Positions 55,396 to 64,000 of a stretch of 64,000 bases of DNA are shown here, piece after piece (position 1 is the first letter of the stretch; each line of letters begins with the position of its first letter). Origin of the DNA: Myxococcota bacterium (GTDB lineage: Bacteria; Myxococcota_A; Bradymonadia; UBA7976; UBA1532); NCBI GenBank assembly GCA_963169045.1, contig CAUJDF010000026.1:60171-124170 (forward strand). Reading direction: 5' to 3'. The translations under genes were made by a program, and so were the position numbers. The notes below the pieces were generated by a model. It worked only from the letters and a program-made list of their open reading frames with translations. It did not search any database and had not been told where the DNA came from.

Positions 55396-56595
55396 ATGGA
55401 GCAGACGGGACTGGTGCTCGCGGGCGGCGGCGCGCGCGGGGCGTACGAGGTGGGCGTCCTGTACTACCTCTTCGTGCACGCCGACGCCGAGCTGCGCGAG
55501 GCCGCGCGCTTCGACGTCGTCGCCGGCACGTCGGTGGGGGCCATCAACAGCGCCGCGCTCGCGGCCTCCGCCGACGCGCCCACCGTCGGCATCCGCCGCC
55601 TCGCCCAGGTCTGGCGCGGCCTGTCGATCGGCGACCTCATCCCGTTGAACCTGGCCGACGTACTGTCGGTGCCGGCGTGGCTGCTCGGGCGCGTGCGCCG
55701 CGAGGCCCTCTTCCCCGCCGGGCCCATCGAGCAGCTCATCCGCGGCTCGATCGACTGGGACCGCATCCACGTGAACGTGGCCGCCGGCCACCTGCACGCG
55801 CTCAGCCTCAGCTGCACGCACGTCCCGTCGGGCAAGACCGTCGTCTTCTACGAGACGCGCGACGGCCGTCCGCGCAGCTGGTCCCGCGACCCGCACGTGC
55901 GCGCGGTCCATACGCGCATCGAGCCGGACCACGCCCGCGCCTCGGCGGCCATCCCGTTCCTCTTTCCGCCCGTCGCCATCGACGGCATCCCCTACGTCGA
56001 CGGCGGCCTGCGCCAGAACACGCCGCTGTCGCCCGCGCTGCGTCTCGGCAGCACGCGCATCCTCGTGGTGGGCATGGGCGCCGAGAAGGTGGAGCCCACG
56101 GTCACGCGCCAGCGCCTGCACGAGTGGAACGAGGCCGTCGCGCGCCCCATCTTCCTGCTCGGCAAGGTGATGAACGCGCTGATGCTCGACCGCGTCGAGT
56201 ACGACCTCATCCACCTCGAGCACTTCAACCTGATCCTGAAGGACGGCGAGCAGGCCTTCGGACGCCAGTTCGTCGACCGCCTCAACCACATCCTCGGTCC
56301 GGTGCGCGGCGCCAACTACCGCTACATCCCGCACCTGGCGATCCGGCCGAGCCGCGACCTCGGGCGCCTGGCCGCCGAGCACGTGCGCTCCGGGGGCCTG
56401 CGCGGGGAGCGCAGCATCACCTCGCGCATGGTCAAGATGCTCGCGCGCGCCGAGCCGCGCGAAGAGGCCGACCTGACGAGCTACATCCTGTTCGACGGGC
56501 GGTTCGCGGACAAGCTCGTGAACCTCGGCATCGAGGACACCCACGCCCAGCGCGACACGCTGCTGCGCTTCTTCACGGCGAAGCAGAGCACGTGA
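55396..56595 (+). CDS. Patatin-like phospholipase
   Basis: 399 residues from the ATG at 55396. GLVLAGGGARGAYEVGVLYYLF is the oxyanion loop, VVAGTSVGAINSAALA holds the GxSxG Ser (about residue 47), and GIPYVDGGLRQNTPL the DG(G/A) Asp of the catalytic dyad (about 202). Mid-protein VVFYETRDGRPRSWSRDPHVRAVH and a helical C-terminus (about 285-399) extend past the core. No signal peptide. It would release fatty acids from phospholipids. It diverges from the regulator gene over 114 bp and overlaps the opposing lipoprotein by 23 bp. Confidence 0.93.
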   Translation: MEQTGLVLAGGGARGAYEVGVLYYLFVHADAELREAARFDVVAGTSVGAINSAALAASADAPTVGIRRLAQVWRGLSIGDLIPLNLADVLSVPAWLLGRVRREALFPAGPIEQLIRGSIDWDRIHVNVAAGHLHALSLSCTHVPSGKTVVFYETRDGRPRSWSRDPHVRAVHTRIEPDHARASAAIPFLFPPVAIDGIPYVDGGLRQNTPLSPALRLGSTRILVVGMGAEKVEPTVTRQRLHEWNEAVARPIFLLGKVMNALMLDRVEYDLIHLEHFNLILKDGEQAFGRQFVDRLNHILGPVRGANYRYIPHLAIRPSRDLGRLAAEHVRSGGLRGERSITSRMVKMLARAEPREEADLTSYILFDGRFADKLVNLGIEDTHAQRDTLLRFFTAKQST

Positions 56596-58975
56596 CGCCG
56601 TAGGCCTCGAACGTCAGGTCGCCGGCGCCGCCCCACAGCTGGAAGAGCGACGGGCCGTCCCGGTCGGTGGTCGCCGTGCCCGGCGCGAAGGCGTGGAAGC
56701 TGTCGCGCAGCGTGAACGGGCGCTGGAAGGTCGGCACGCGCCGGCCCCACCAGTGCCCGCCGGGCGACAGGTCGTGGATGAACACCTGGACGAAGGTCGA
56801 CGGCTCGCGGGGCTCGGCCACCTCGGCCAGCGTCAGCGCGTAGTCGCCGTAGTCGGCGATCTTCGCCGCGACCGGCCAGCGCGTGCTCGGCGCCGGCTGC
56901 CAGCCCGCCGACCGCGTCAGCACCTCGAGCAGCCGCCCGTCGCGCACGCGCGCCGGCGTGCCGCCGTACCTCGGGAGGCGGATGGGCAGCGTGCGCGCCT
57001 CGGGAGCCAGCGCCGCCACCGCGTCCGGCAGCGTCACGTCGGCGGCCACCTCGAGCCCCGCGCCCGTGTCACGCCAGAGCGCGAGCGCGTGCGCCTCGCC
57101 GGTCGCGACCAGGTACAGGTCGTCGCGGTCGAGCGCCCGCGGCTGGACCCACCGCACGCCGGACGCCGGCGCCGGCACCGGCGTCGCGGGCGCCGCCGCG
57201 CCGAACGGCACGTCGAAGACCCCGTCTTCGCAGAGGAAACGCGCCTGCCCGCCCGTCAGGCGCACGGCGAGCACCGGCGCGCACGGCACGTCGCTCTCGT
57301 CCGCCGGCGGCAGGCCCTCGAGCCAGAGCGCGCGCCACCCCGGCGCCTCGCCCTCGGCCGCCGGCTGCGTGCGCACGACGAGCACGATGCGGGCGCCGTC
57401 GCGCGCGGCGTGCTCCAGGGACAGCGCGCCCACGGCCCAGCGCACCAGCACCTGCGCCGGGTGGCGGGCGAGGTCCGCGGCCCGCTGCCGCACGAGCCGC
57501 GCCTCGCCGTCGACGACGTAGGCGTAGAGGTAGCCGTCGTCGGAGCGGTCCACCCAGAGGCCGGCGTCGGACGGCGGCGGCGAGACCAGCTGGCCGCGCG
57601 TCCGGATCGGCTCGCCGCAGCAGAGGCCGTCCTCGCCGTCGCCGGAGCAGTCGAAGTCGACCGCCTCGGCGCCGTCGTCGCAGAGCTCCGGCAGCACCTG
57701 GCCGCCCTCGCCGCAACGGCTGACGGTGCGCCCGTCGACCGGCGGCGGCGGCCCCTCGGGCGGATCGCCGAGCGGCGCGGCGACGCCGCCCTCGGGCGTG
57801 CGCAGGACGGCCCGCAACTCGCGGAACGCGCCGGCGACGCCGAGCACGTCGTCGAGGTGTGGGACGGCGATGCGCCACGAGCGGTCGTCGCCGACCACCC
57901 GGATCGCGGGCCCCTCGGCGTCGACCACCGGCCAGGCGACCGTGCCGGCGGGCGACGACACCGGCGGCCGCACCTCCGTGAGCGCCCCAGAGATCTCGAC
58001 CTCGCCCACCGCGCCCTCGGCCGGGTCGTCGCGACGGACGCCGTCGGGCCGCGCCACCGCGCCCGGCACCGCGCGCCACGCCGTCAGCCTCGGCGCCGGC
58101 GCGTCCGCGGGATGCGGCCCCACGAACGAGAGCCGGTCGGTGCCGTCGCCGACGAGGCCGGCGCGCGGATCGGCGCCGCATCGCCAGGCCCCCTTCTCGG
58201 AGAGGCCGGTGCCGGCCGGCCCGAGCGCCATGCACGTCCCGTCGGCGAAGGCGAGCACCCAGTCGGCGAGGCCCACCGAGACCGAGTCGGGCAGCGCGAT
58301 GCCGCGGACGTCGTCGCGCGCGAGGCGCAGCGTGCGCCCCTCGAGCACGCGGAAGCCGATCGTCGCGTCGGGCGCCGGCCCGGTGCGACCGACGACGAGC
58401 ACCTGGCTGGCGCTCGCCGCCACGCGGACGGGCCCGTGCAGGCGCAGCGGGACGGTGGTGCCGCGGGCCACGTCGCGGGCGACGAGCGCGCCGTCGTCGC
58501 CGGGCAGGAAGAGCCACGGGGCGCCGTCCGAGTAGGCCCGCCCGCCGGCGAGCGGTCCGTCGGGCGCCGGCCCCAGGTCGCGCGGCGCCTCGCCCGTCTC
58601 CGATCCCAGCGCCACGCGGACCGCGAGCAGCCGCCCGAGGTGGGCGTACACGATCCAGAAGTCCGGCCGGGCGCTCAGTGTCAGCGTGCGCGGCGCCGTC
58701 GGGAGCGGATCGGGCACGGCGACGTCCGGCGCCGCGTCGGCGGCGACCGCGTCCGTCGTGTCGGCGTCGGCGGCGACCGCGTCGGATGCCGCGTCGGGTG
58801 CCGCGGCGTCCGGCGCGGCGTCCGGCGGCAGCGCATCGAGGTCGACGGGCGCGGCGTCCGGCGGGGTGGCGTCGGGCAGCGCCGCGTCCGGCGGCGGTGG
58901 CGGTGCGTCCTTGGGACCCGCGCCCTCGCAGCCCGTCACGAGCAGGACGAGGCCGGCGACGAACAGCCGCCGCAT
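56573..58975 (-). CDS. Large propeller-like lipoprotein of unknown function
   Basis: 800 residues from the ATG at 58975, which overlaps the amylase stop (ATGA). MRRLFVAGLVLLVTGC is a lipoprotein signal, with a PDAAP linker to about residue 92. The next 350 residues have a beta pattern with repeated strands like LAVRVALG, VLVVGRTG, WVLAFADG and RLSFVGPH, then a Cys cluster (CSGDGEDGLCCGEP, about 455) and again strand pairs (LYAYVVDGEARLVRQRA, IVLVVRTQ, LYLVATGEAHALALW). Cys and aromatic residues in the C-terminus. No family recognised. Co-transcribed with the GH13 amylase, so it may bind glucans or help surface display (inference). Confidence 0.82.
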   Translation of the reverse strand: MRRLFVAGLVLLVTGCEGAGPKDAPPPPPDAALPDATPPDAAPVDLDALPPDAAPDAAAPDAASDAVAADADTTDAVAADAAPDVAVPDPLPTAPRTLTLSARPDFWIVYAHLGRLLAVRVALGSETGEAPRDLGPAPDGPLAGGRAYSDGAPWLFLPGDDGALVARDVARGTTVPLRLHGPVRVAASASQVLVVGRTGPAPDATIGFRVLEGRTLRLARDDVRGIALPDSVSVGLADWVLAFADGTCMALGPAGTGLSEKGAWRCGADPRAGLVGDGTDRLSFVGPHPADAPAPRLTAWRAVPGAVARPDGVRRDDPAEGAVGEVEISGALTEVRPPVSSPAGTVAWPVVDAEGPAIRVVGDDRSWRIAVPHLDDVLGVAGAFRELRAVLRTPEGGVAAPLGDPPEGPPPPVDGRTVSRCGEGGQVLPELCDDGAEAVDFDCSGDGEDGLCCGEPIRTRGQLVSPPPSDAGLWVDRSDDGYLYAYVVDGEARLVRQRAADLARHPAQVLVRWAVGALSLEHAARDGARIVLVVRTQPAAEGEAPGWRALWLEGLPPADESDVPCAPVLAVRLTGGQARFLCEDGVFDVPFGAAAPATPVPAPASGVRWVQPRALDRDDLYLVATGEAHALALWRDTGAGLEVAADVTLPDAVAALAPEARTLPIRLPRYGGTPARVRDGRLLEVLTRSAGWQPAPSTRWPVAAKIADYGDYALTLAEVAEPREPSTFVQVFIHDLSPGGHWWGRRVPTFQRPFTLRDSFHAFAPGTATTDRDGPSLFQLWGGAGDLTFEAYGVTCSASP

Positions 58976-61644
58976 CAACGCCCCCGCAGCACGCGAATCT
59001 CGCGCGGCGCAAGCTCGGTGTCCCCGCCGCCGGCGGCGGCGTCGTTCAGCAGATCCGTATATTCGCCCGCCGGCAGGCGGACCCGCCGCGACGCGTCGGC
59101 GCGGTTGATCGCCACCGTCACCTCCCCCATGTCCCGGCCGCAGCCGGTCAGGCGGTACACCCAGGTCTCCTGGTCGGCGTGCAGGGTCACCCGCCGCCCG
59201 CGCGCCAGCACCTTGTTCTCGGCGCGGACGCGCCCGAGCTTCGTCACCAGCGCGCGCAGCGCGCGCTGCGCCGGGCTCAGCGACGCGTCGTCCCACGGCA
59301 TCATCCGCCGGTTGTCGGGGTCGCCGCCGCCGGCCAGGCCGATCTCGTCGCCGTAGTAGATCAAGGGGATCCCGGGGTTGGTCATCATCACCCCGAACGC
59401 CAGCCCCAGGCGCTCGTAGGCCGCCGCGTCGCCCGGCTGCCCCGGGCGCCAGCTCCACCCGTTGTTGGGATCGCTGCCGGCGCGGCAGTCACCGATCTCG
59501 CGGCTCGCGAAGTGGATGGCCCGCGGGATGTCGTGATTGCCGATCCAGGTCGTCATGAGCGCGCCCGGCCCGTAGAAGCCGTCGTTCTCGGCCATCCAGC
59601 CGGCGAACGTGTCGAGCCGCCCCTCCGGCCGGAAGAGCGCCTCGCACAGCCGCGCCTTGTACGGGAAGTCGAACTGCCCGTCGAGCTTCGTCGCGGGATC
59701 CACGAACGATTTCAGCAAGTTGCGGTCGTCGTACGCGAACGTCTCGCCCACGAGGTAGAAGCGGCCCCCCACCGGCTCGGGGAAGGCCTCGTTCAGGCGC
59801 CGGCGCAGGTCCGTCAGCCAAGCCTGCGGGACGTGCTTGATCGCGTCGAGCCGATAGCCGTCGATCCCGTACGTCTTCGCCCACCAGAGCGCGTCGTTCA
59901 CCGACCAGGCGCGCGCCGCCGGGTTCTCGTAGTCGAACTTGGGCAGGTAGTCGGTGAACGCGCAGCGCGTGCTCCAGAACGGGTCGTCCCAGAGGTTGCG
60001 GGGACCGCAGAGCACGATGCCCCCGCCGTCCGGCGGCACGAACCAGTCGCGGTGGGCCTGGTACAGCCCGCTGTCGGCGTCGGCGTGGTTCATCACGTAG
60101 TCGAACAGGACCTTGAGCCCCGCGTCGTGGGCGGCGCCGATGGCCGCGTGCAGGTCGGCGTCGGTGCCGACGCGGCTCTCGACGCGCGGCGCCGGCGAGG
60201 GCGCGTCGGGGTTCGAGAAGTCGATGTTCGCCGGCGACGGCCAGTAGCCGTGGTAGCCCGAGTACCAATGCGGATCGGCCTGCGGGTTGATCGCGGCGCC
60301 GCGCGCGTCGCGGTTCTCGTAGGGCGCCGACATCCAGAGAGCCGTCACGCCGAGGTCGCGCAGGTAGGGCACCTTCTCAGCGAGGCCGCGCAGATCGCCG
60401 CCCTCGTACTGCGCGCTCGGACCGCGCGCCGCGTCGCCGTCGTCCACCCCCTGCACCGGGTCGGCGCGGCCGTCGCCATCGGCGAAGCGGTCGATCATCG
60501 CGAAGTACATCACCGCGTCGCGCCAGTCGAAGACCGCCGGATCGCCGCAGACGCCGACGCCGCCGGCGCAGTCCACGGTCAGCACCGAGTTGAAGCCGTC
60601 GAAGTTGTCGGGCTCGCGCTCCGGGTTGCCCGGATCGGCGATCCACTCCGCGCCCTCGTCGATGACGAACTTGTAGAGGTAGCGCCCGTTCTCGAGGGGG
60701 CGCTTCGCGGACCAGAGGCCCTGCGCGTCACGCGCCATCGGCCAACCGCCCGCGGCAACGGTCGCCGGCCACACCCCCTCCGCGTCGGCGTTGAACGTGC
60801 CGGCCACGTGGACGCTCCGGACGACGCGCTCGGCGAGATCGAGCCGGAACACCACGAGATCACAAGGATTTTCGACACAGAGCCCCGCGTCGCAGGTCTG
60901 GGCGACGGGGTCCGGGCAGTCGGCGTCGGCCTCGCACTGGCGGTCGACGCAGCGCAACTCGCGGCAGAGGCGGCCCTCCCCGCAGGCGGCGTCTTCGGCG
61001 CACTCCGGCTCGCAGCGACCGGCGCGACAGACGAGCGGCGCCTCGCAAGGGCGCGCGTCGTCGCACTGCGGCGGCGGGGGCGCGGCCACGCATTCGCCGT
61101 GCTCGCCGCACACCTGATCGTCGGGACAGCGGCAGGCCTCGTCCTCGCCGACGCACGCATAGAAGCGGCAGAACGGGGCCCCGGCGGCGCAATCGCCGTC
61201 GGCGATGCACTCGGGCTCGAAGGGGCAGGCCTGCGCGAACACGCTGTTGCGGCCGCCGTGGCCGTCGTCGGTCGTCTCGGGGTTGTCCGGATCGGCGATC
61301 CACGCGCCGTCGACGATGAACTTGTACTGGTGCTGCCCCGCGGGGACCGGGACGTCGAGCGTCCAGCGGCCGCCCGCGTCGACCATCGCCCGCGGCGCGT
61401 CCCACGGGGCGGCGGGGAAAGAGCCGGCCAGCTCCACGCGGCCCGGCGCCGTCGCGCCGGTGTGCCGGTAGACGAACGTGCGCAGGCAGCCGGGATCGAC
61501 GGCGCCATCGGGCGCGGGCGTGGCGCCGTCGGCCGCCGCCGCGTCGGGCGCGCCCGCGTCGCCGCGCGGGCGCGGATCCTCGGCCGTCTCGAGGCAGCCG
61601 CCCAGCGCCGCCGCCAGCACCACCCAGGTTGCCGCGCGCCTCAT
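58975..61644 (-). CDS. GH13 alpha-amylase-family lipoprotein with two CBM-like modules
   Basis: 889 residues from the ATG at 61644. MRRAATWVVLAAALGGC is a lipoprotein signal. Residues about 52-140 and 270-375 both look like CBM48/CBM20-type glucan modules (VELAGSFPAAPWDA, YKFIVDGAWIADPDNPE; VHVAGTFNADAEGVWP, YKFVIDEGAEWIADPGNPE). Between them is a Cys-rich stretch of about 130 residues with EGF/Dickkopf-like C..C motifs. Residues about 385-800 are GH13: YRLDAIKHVP (nucleophile Asp near 597), YLVGETFAYD (acid Glu near 633), WIGNHDIPR (Asp near 705). It would cut alpha-glucans outside the cell. Confidence 0.92.
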   Translation of the reverse strand: MRRAATWVVLAAALGGCLETAEDPRPRGDAGAPDAAAADGATPAPDGAVDPGCLRTFVYRHTGATAPGRVELAGSFPAAPWDAPRAMVDAGGRWTLDVPVPAGQHQYKFIVDGAWIADPDNPETTDDGHGGRNSVFAQACPFEPECIADGDCAAGAPFCRFYACVGEDEACRCPDDQVCGEHGECVAAPPPPQCDDARPCEAPLVCRAGRCEPECAEDAACGEGRLCRELRCVDRQCEADADCPDPVAQTCDAGLCVENPCDLVVFRLDLAERVVRSVHVAGTFNADAEGVWPATVAAGGWPMARDAQGLWSAKRPLENGRYLYKFVIDEGAEWIADPGNPEREPDNFDGFNSVLTVDCAGGVGVCGDPAVFDWRDAVMYFAMIDRFADGDGRADPVQGVDDGDAARGPSAQYEGGDLRGLAEKVPYLRDLGVTALWMSAPYENRDARGAAINPQADPHWYSGYHGYWPSPANIDFSNPDAPSPAPRVESRVGTDADLHAAIGAAHDAGLKVLFDYVMNHADADSGLYQAHRDWFVPPDGGGIVLCGPRNLWDDPFWSTRCAFTDYLPKFDYENPAARAWSVNDALWWAKTYGIDGYRLDAIKHVPQAWLTDLRRRLNEAFPEPVGGRFYLVGETFAYDDRNLLKSFVDPATKLDGQFDFPYKARLCEALFRPEGRLDTFAGWMAENDGFYGPGALMTTWIGNHDIPRAIHFASREIGDCRAGSDPNNGWSWRPGQPGDAAAYERLGLAFGVMMTNPGIPLIYYGDEIGLAGGGDPDNRRMMPWDDASLSPAQRALRALVTKLGRVRAENKVLARGRRVTLHADQETWVYRLTGCGRDMGEVTVAINRADASRRVRLPAGEYTDLLNDAAAGGGDTELAPREIRVLRGR

Positions 61645-61674
61645 CGAGACCCTCCCGAACGCCCCCGCTTGCGA

Positions 61675-61703
61675 TTGACGGACGCTAGCAGATTCGCCAT
61701 ACA
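61675..61703 (+). promoter_or_regulatory. Possible recN promoter
   Basis: TTGACG at 61675-61680 (5 of 6 to the -35 consensus) is followed after 17 bp by CATACA at 61698-61703 (3 of 6 to the -10 consensus). Transcription would begin near 61710, so the recN message starting at 61711 would be essentially leaderless, which fits the absence of a ribosome-binding site. No LexA-type palindrome was recognised nearby. Confidence 0.35.
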
Positions 61704-61710
61704 GCGCTCC

Positions 61711-63447
61711 ATGCTGCAGGCGCTGTCCATCCGCGACTTCGCCATCATCGACCGGGTGGACCTCGAGCTGGGCGCCGGCCTCACCGTCATCACGGGCGAG
61801 ACCGGGGCCGGCAAGTCCATCCTCATCAACGCGCTCAAGCTGGTCCTCGGCGGCCGGGCGAGCACCGACGTCGTACGCACGGGGTCCGACGCGGCCGAGG
61901 TCGAGGCGCTGTTCGACCTGGGCGACGCGCCCGACGTGCGGCGGCGCCTCGGCGAGCTCGGCCTCGACGACGCCGACCAGATCGTCGTGCGGCGCGTGCT
62001 GTCCACCTCGGGGCGGCACCGGGTGTACGTGAACGGCGCGATGGCGACGGTGCAGATGCTGGCCCAGCTCACGAGCGGGCTCGTCGACATCTCGGGCCAG
62101 CACGAGCACTACAGCCTGCTGCGCGCCGACGCCCACGCCGACCTGCTCGACCGCGTCGCCGGCCTCGGCGTCCAGCGCGACGCGGTGGCGGCGGCGCACG
62201 AGCGCGTCGCCGACATCGACGAGCGCCTCGCCGCGCTGCGCACCGATCAGCGCGGCCGCGCCGAGCGCGAGGAGTTCCTCAGGTTCCAACTCCAGGAGCT
62301 CGAGGCCGCGAACCTGAAGGACGCCGCCGAAGAGCAGCACCTCGAGCAGGAGCGCCACCGGCTGCGCAACACCGGGAAGATCCGCGACGCCGCCGCCAGC
62401 GTCGAGGCGCTGCTGTCCGGCGACGATGGCGGCGCCGTGGGCGCGCTGGCGAAGGCCCTGCGGCACGCCGAGACGCTCGCCGGCTTCGATGCGGCGCTGC
62501 GCGCCGTGGCCGACGACCTGCGCACCGCCCACGCGCTCGCCGACGACGCGGCGCGCACCGTGGGACGGCACGCCGAGCACCTCGACGCCGATCCCGAGCG
62601 CCTCGACGCCGTCGAGACGCGCCTCGCCCAGCTCGCGCGCCTGCGTCGCAAGCACGGCGCGACGCTGGCCGACGTGATCGCGCGCCGCGACGCCATCCAA
62701 GGCGAGCTCGACGGCCTGGCGAACGTCGACGACACGCTCGAGCAGCTCGAGCGGGCGCGCGGCGGCGCTGCCGTCGAGCTGCTGCGCGCCGCCGACGTGC
62801 TGGGCGCCGCGCGGCGGGAGGGCGCCCGCCGCTTCACCGCCGCCGTGGGTGCCGAGCTCGCCGATCTCGGCATGGGCGGCGCGACGCTCGAGGTCCGCTT
62901 CGAGCCGCTGACGAGCGGGGTGCGCGTCGGCGACCGCGTCGTCGGCAACCGCGGCGCCGACCGCGTCGAGCTCCTCATGAGCGCCAACCCCGGCGAGGCG
63001 CCCGCGCCGCTCCACCGCATCGCCAGCGGCGGCGAGCTGTCCCGCTTCATGCTCGCCGTCAAGCGCGTCATCGCCGAGCGCGACCCCGTGGCCACCTACG
63101 TGTTCGACGAGGTCGACACCGGCGTCGGCGGCCCCACGGCCGAGGCGATCGGCCGCAAGCTCGAGGCCGTCAGCACGCGGCGCCAGGCCCTGTGCATCAC
63201 CCACCTGCCGCAGATCGCCGCCTTCGGACAGCGCCACCTGCACGTGCACAAGCGCGTCGACGGCGACCGCACCCGCAGCGAGGTCACGCTCCTCGACGCC
63301 GACGCGCGCGTCGAGGAGCTCGCGCGCATGCTCGGCGGCGCTCGCATCACCGAGGCCATGCGCGCCAACGCCCGCGAGCTCCTCAGCCACGCCCTCGGCG
63401 CCACGCCGGCGCCCAAGAAGCGCGCTCAGAAATCGATCAGGAGCTGA
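61711..63447 (+). CDS. recN: DNA repair protein RecN
   Basis: 578 residues from the ATG at 61711. MLQALSIRDFAIIDRVDLELGAGLTVITGETGAGKSILINAL contains Walker A (about 29-37), the Q-loop and lid features follow, and SGQHEHYSLL is typical. Long coiled-coil arms cover about 150-380. The ABC signature ASGGELSRFMLAVKRV is near 440 and Walker B TYVFDEVDTGVGG near 465. RecN is an SMC-like protein that gathers broken ends in double-strand break repair. No ribosome-binding site is obvious. Its last 22 bp overlap the opposing gene. Confidence 0.97.
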   Translation: MLQALSIRDFAIIDRVDLELGAGLTVITGETGAGKSILINALKLVLGGRASTDVVRTGSDAAEVEALFDLGDAPDVRRRLGELGLDDADQIVVRRVLSTSGRHRVYVNGAMATVQMLAQLTSGLVDISGQHEHYSLLRADAHADLLDRVAGLGVQRDAVAAAHERVADIDERLAALRTDQRGRAEREEFLRFQLQELEAANLKDAAEEQHLEQERHRLRNTGKIRDAAASVEALLSGDDGGAVGALAKALRHAETLAGFDAALRAVADDLRTAHALADDAARTVGRHAEHLDADPERLDAVETRLAQLARLRRKHGATLADVIARRDAIQGELDGLANVDDTLEQLERARGGAAVELLRAADVLGAARREGARRFTAAVGAELADLGMGGATLEVRFEPLTSGVRVGDRVVGNRGADRVELLMSANPGEAPAPLHRIASGGELSRFMLAVKRVIAERDPVATYVFDEVDTGVGGPTAEAIGRKLEAVSTRRQALCITHLPQIAAFGQRHLHVHKRVDGDRTRSEVTLLDADARVEELARMLGGARITEAMRANARELLSHALGATPAPKKRAQKSIRS

Positions 63448-63755
63448 ACGGCCGCGTTGGCCAGCAGCCCGAGCGCGTCCGCCAGCAGATCCCCCGATCC
63501 GACCTCGTCGTCCACCGCGAATTCCTTGAACAATCCGAGCGCGGCCACGCCCGCCGTCGAGATCGCGAGCGCGCGCCCGGTGCCGAGGTCCGGCCCCCAG
63601 GCCGGCGCGGGGCCCTCGAGCACCTCGGTCAACGTCAGCGACAGCCCGTAGCTGAGCCAGAAGTGGGCGTGCAGATCGGGGCGATCGAGCCAGAGCGGGC
63701 GCTCGGCGCGCGCGGGGGCGGCCGTGAGCAGGCAGCAGGCGATGAGGCGTCGCAC
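63426..63755 (-). CDS. Small exported protein, YfiM/DUF2279-like (weak)
   Basis: 109 residues from a GTG at 63755. The N-terminus MRRLIACCLLTAAPARA is a signal peptide. The rest has HFWLSYGLSLTLTEVLEG, GLFKEFAVDDEVGSGDLLADALGLLANAAVQLLIDF. The pattern of a lysine followed by an acidic patch, then GDLLADALG, resembles YfiM/DUF2279 proteins, but the match is short. Function unknown. Its end overlaps recN by 22 bp. Confidence 0.65.
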   Translation of the reverse strand: MRRLIACCLLTAAPARAERPLWLDRPDLHAHFWLSYGLSLTLTEVLEGPAPAWGPDLGTGRALAISTAGVAALGLFKEFAVDDEVGSGDLLADALGLLANAAVQLLIDF

Positions 63756-64000
63756 GCGGCGATGATGCGCGGCGGCGCTCCCGGGCGCCACCGACGCGTG
63801 GTAGAAACCGCGCGTGCTCCACCTCGCCGCCCTGATCTTCCTGCCGCGCGTCGACGCGCACGCCGAGGCCGCCCACGAGCTCGGCCTCGAGTCGCGCATC
63901 CGCGGCGTCGGGGAGGGCGGCCGCGACGCCCCCCCGGGGGCGGGCGGGGCGGGGGGGCGCCGCGAGGGCAACCACGAACCCGCCAGGGTGCCCCCCCCAG
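63756..64000 (+). other. Window edge with a possible partial gene
   Basis: A reading frame opens at GTG 63814 (MLHLAALIFLPRVDAHAEAAHELGLES and on) and stays open to base 64000. It has no recognisable domain. From about 63940 the sequence holds runs of C and G of 5-8 bases; such runs often carry sequencing errors at contig ends, so the frame is unreliable. Confidence 0.3.

Noticed and set aside
58975..63975. 1666-codon open frame on the minus strand
   Set aside because: Real from the ATG at 61644, which begins a lipoprotein signal; the upstream part is antisense to recN.

Overview
The window is 64 kb of very GC-rich DNA (by eye above 70% G+C) with strong GC bias at third codon positions. It looks like a Myxococcota (delta-proteobacteria-like) chromosome. 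The evidence is the large set of secreted lipoproteins whose lipobox cysteine is followed by long Asp/Ala/Pro linkers, a MYXO-CTERM-like sorting tail, AgmX/PglI C-terminal domains, a serine/threonine kinase fused to an ATPase and TPR domains, hybrid histidine kinases, and an NtrC-type regulator. I see no rRNA, tRNA, CRISPR array, prophage or complete insertion sequence. About 49 protein genes are supported. They are tightly packed, with many 1-10 bp start/stop overlaps within operons and five tail-to-tail overlaps between opposing genes.

Layout. 1-5.5 kb (minus strand): an LytM/M23 peptidase lipoprotein cut by the window edge, a lipoprotein with three Cys-rich modules, and an AstE/AspA-like zinc hydrolase with a peroxiredoxin-like protein, then an FAD oxidoreductase. 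5.6-11.3 kb (plus): a membrane HTTM protein, a PQQ-type sugar dehydrogenase fused to cytochrome c, a small lipoprotein and an outer-membrane-type protein. 11.3-13.4 kb (minus): an Fpg/Nei DNA glycosylase and an unknown partner. 13.5-19.6 kb: a cytochrome c lipoprotein, aat, a cytidylyltransferase/CDP-alcohol phosphatidyltransferase fusion with a flippase-like protein, a rhodanese, a lipase and a small exported protein. 19.7-25 kb: kinase-ATPase-TPR protein, CBS protein and dinB. 25-34.5 kb: a PHP-like lipoprotein, an esterase, two hybrid kinases, and a three-gene acyl-CoA dehydrogenase/APH/DUF6285 operon. 34.5-45.6 kb: a von Willebrand A lipoprotein, an epimerase, a DUF5690 transporter/acyltransferase/lipoprotein operon, a methyltransferase, a ceramidase-like protein and a cell-wall amidase. 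45.6-50.2 kb: 54-bp repeats, a small protein, a DEDDh exonuclease, two beta-propeller-like lipoproteins and a possible degenerate REP/MITE-like element. 50.2-56.6 kb: two AgmX/PglI paralogues, one fused to an anti-sigma zinc motif and following a sigma-like gene, then an NtrC-family regulator with an altered GAFTGA loop and a patatin. 56.6-64 kb: a large lipoprotein, a GH13 amylase lipoprotein, recN, a small membrane protein and an edge of doubtful sequence.

The strongest candidate for an undescribed system is the 50.2-53.9 kb locus. There a divergent ECF-like sigma factor overlaps a zinc-binding anti-sigma-like module that is fused through a transmembrane helix to a TonB-like AgmX/PglI domain. 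A strong internal start could yield a second, zinc-free form, and a tandem paralogue exists only in that zinc-free form. Upstream lies a cluster of GGTCGAC(C) palindromes. Other notable points are the His substitution in the GAFTGA loop, the ceramidase-like protein without the expected nucleophile serine, the lysozyme-like/amidase fusion, the lysine-to-methionine change in the cytidylyltransferase, a multi-hairpin leader before the NHL gene, and the sharp dyad at 43790-43822.
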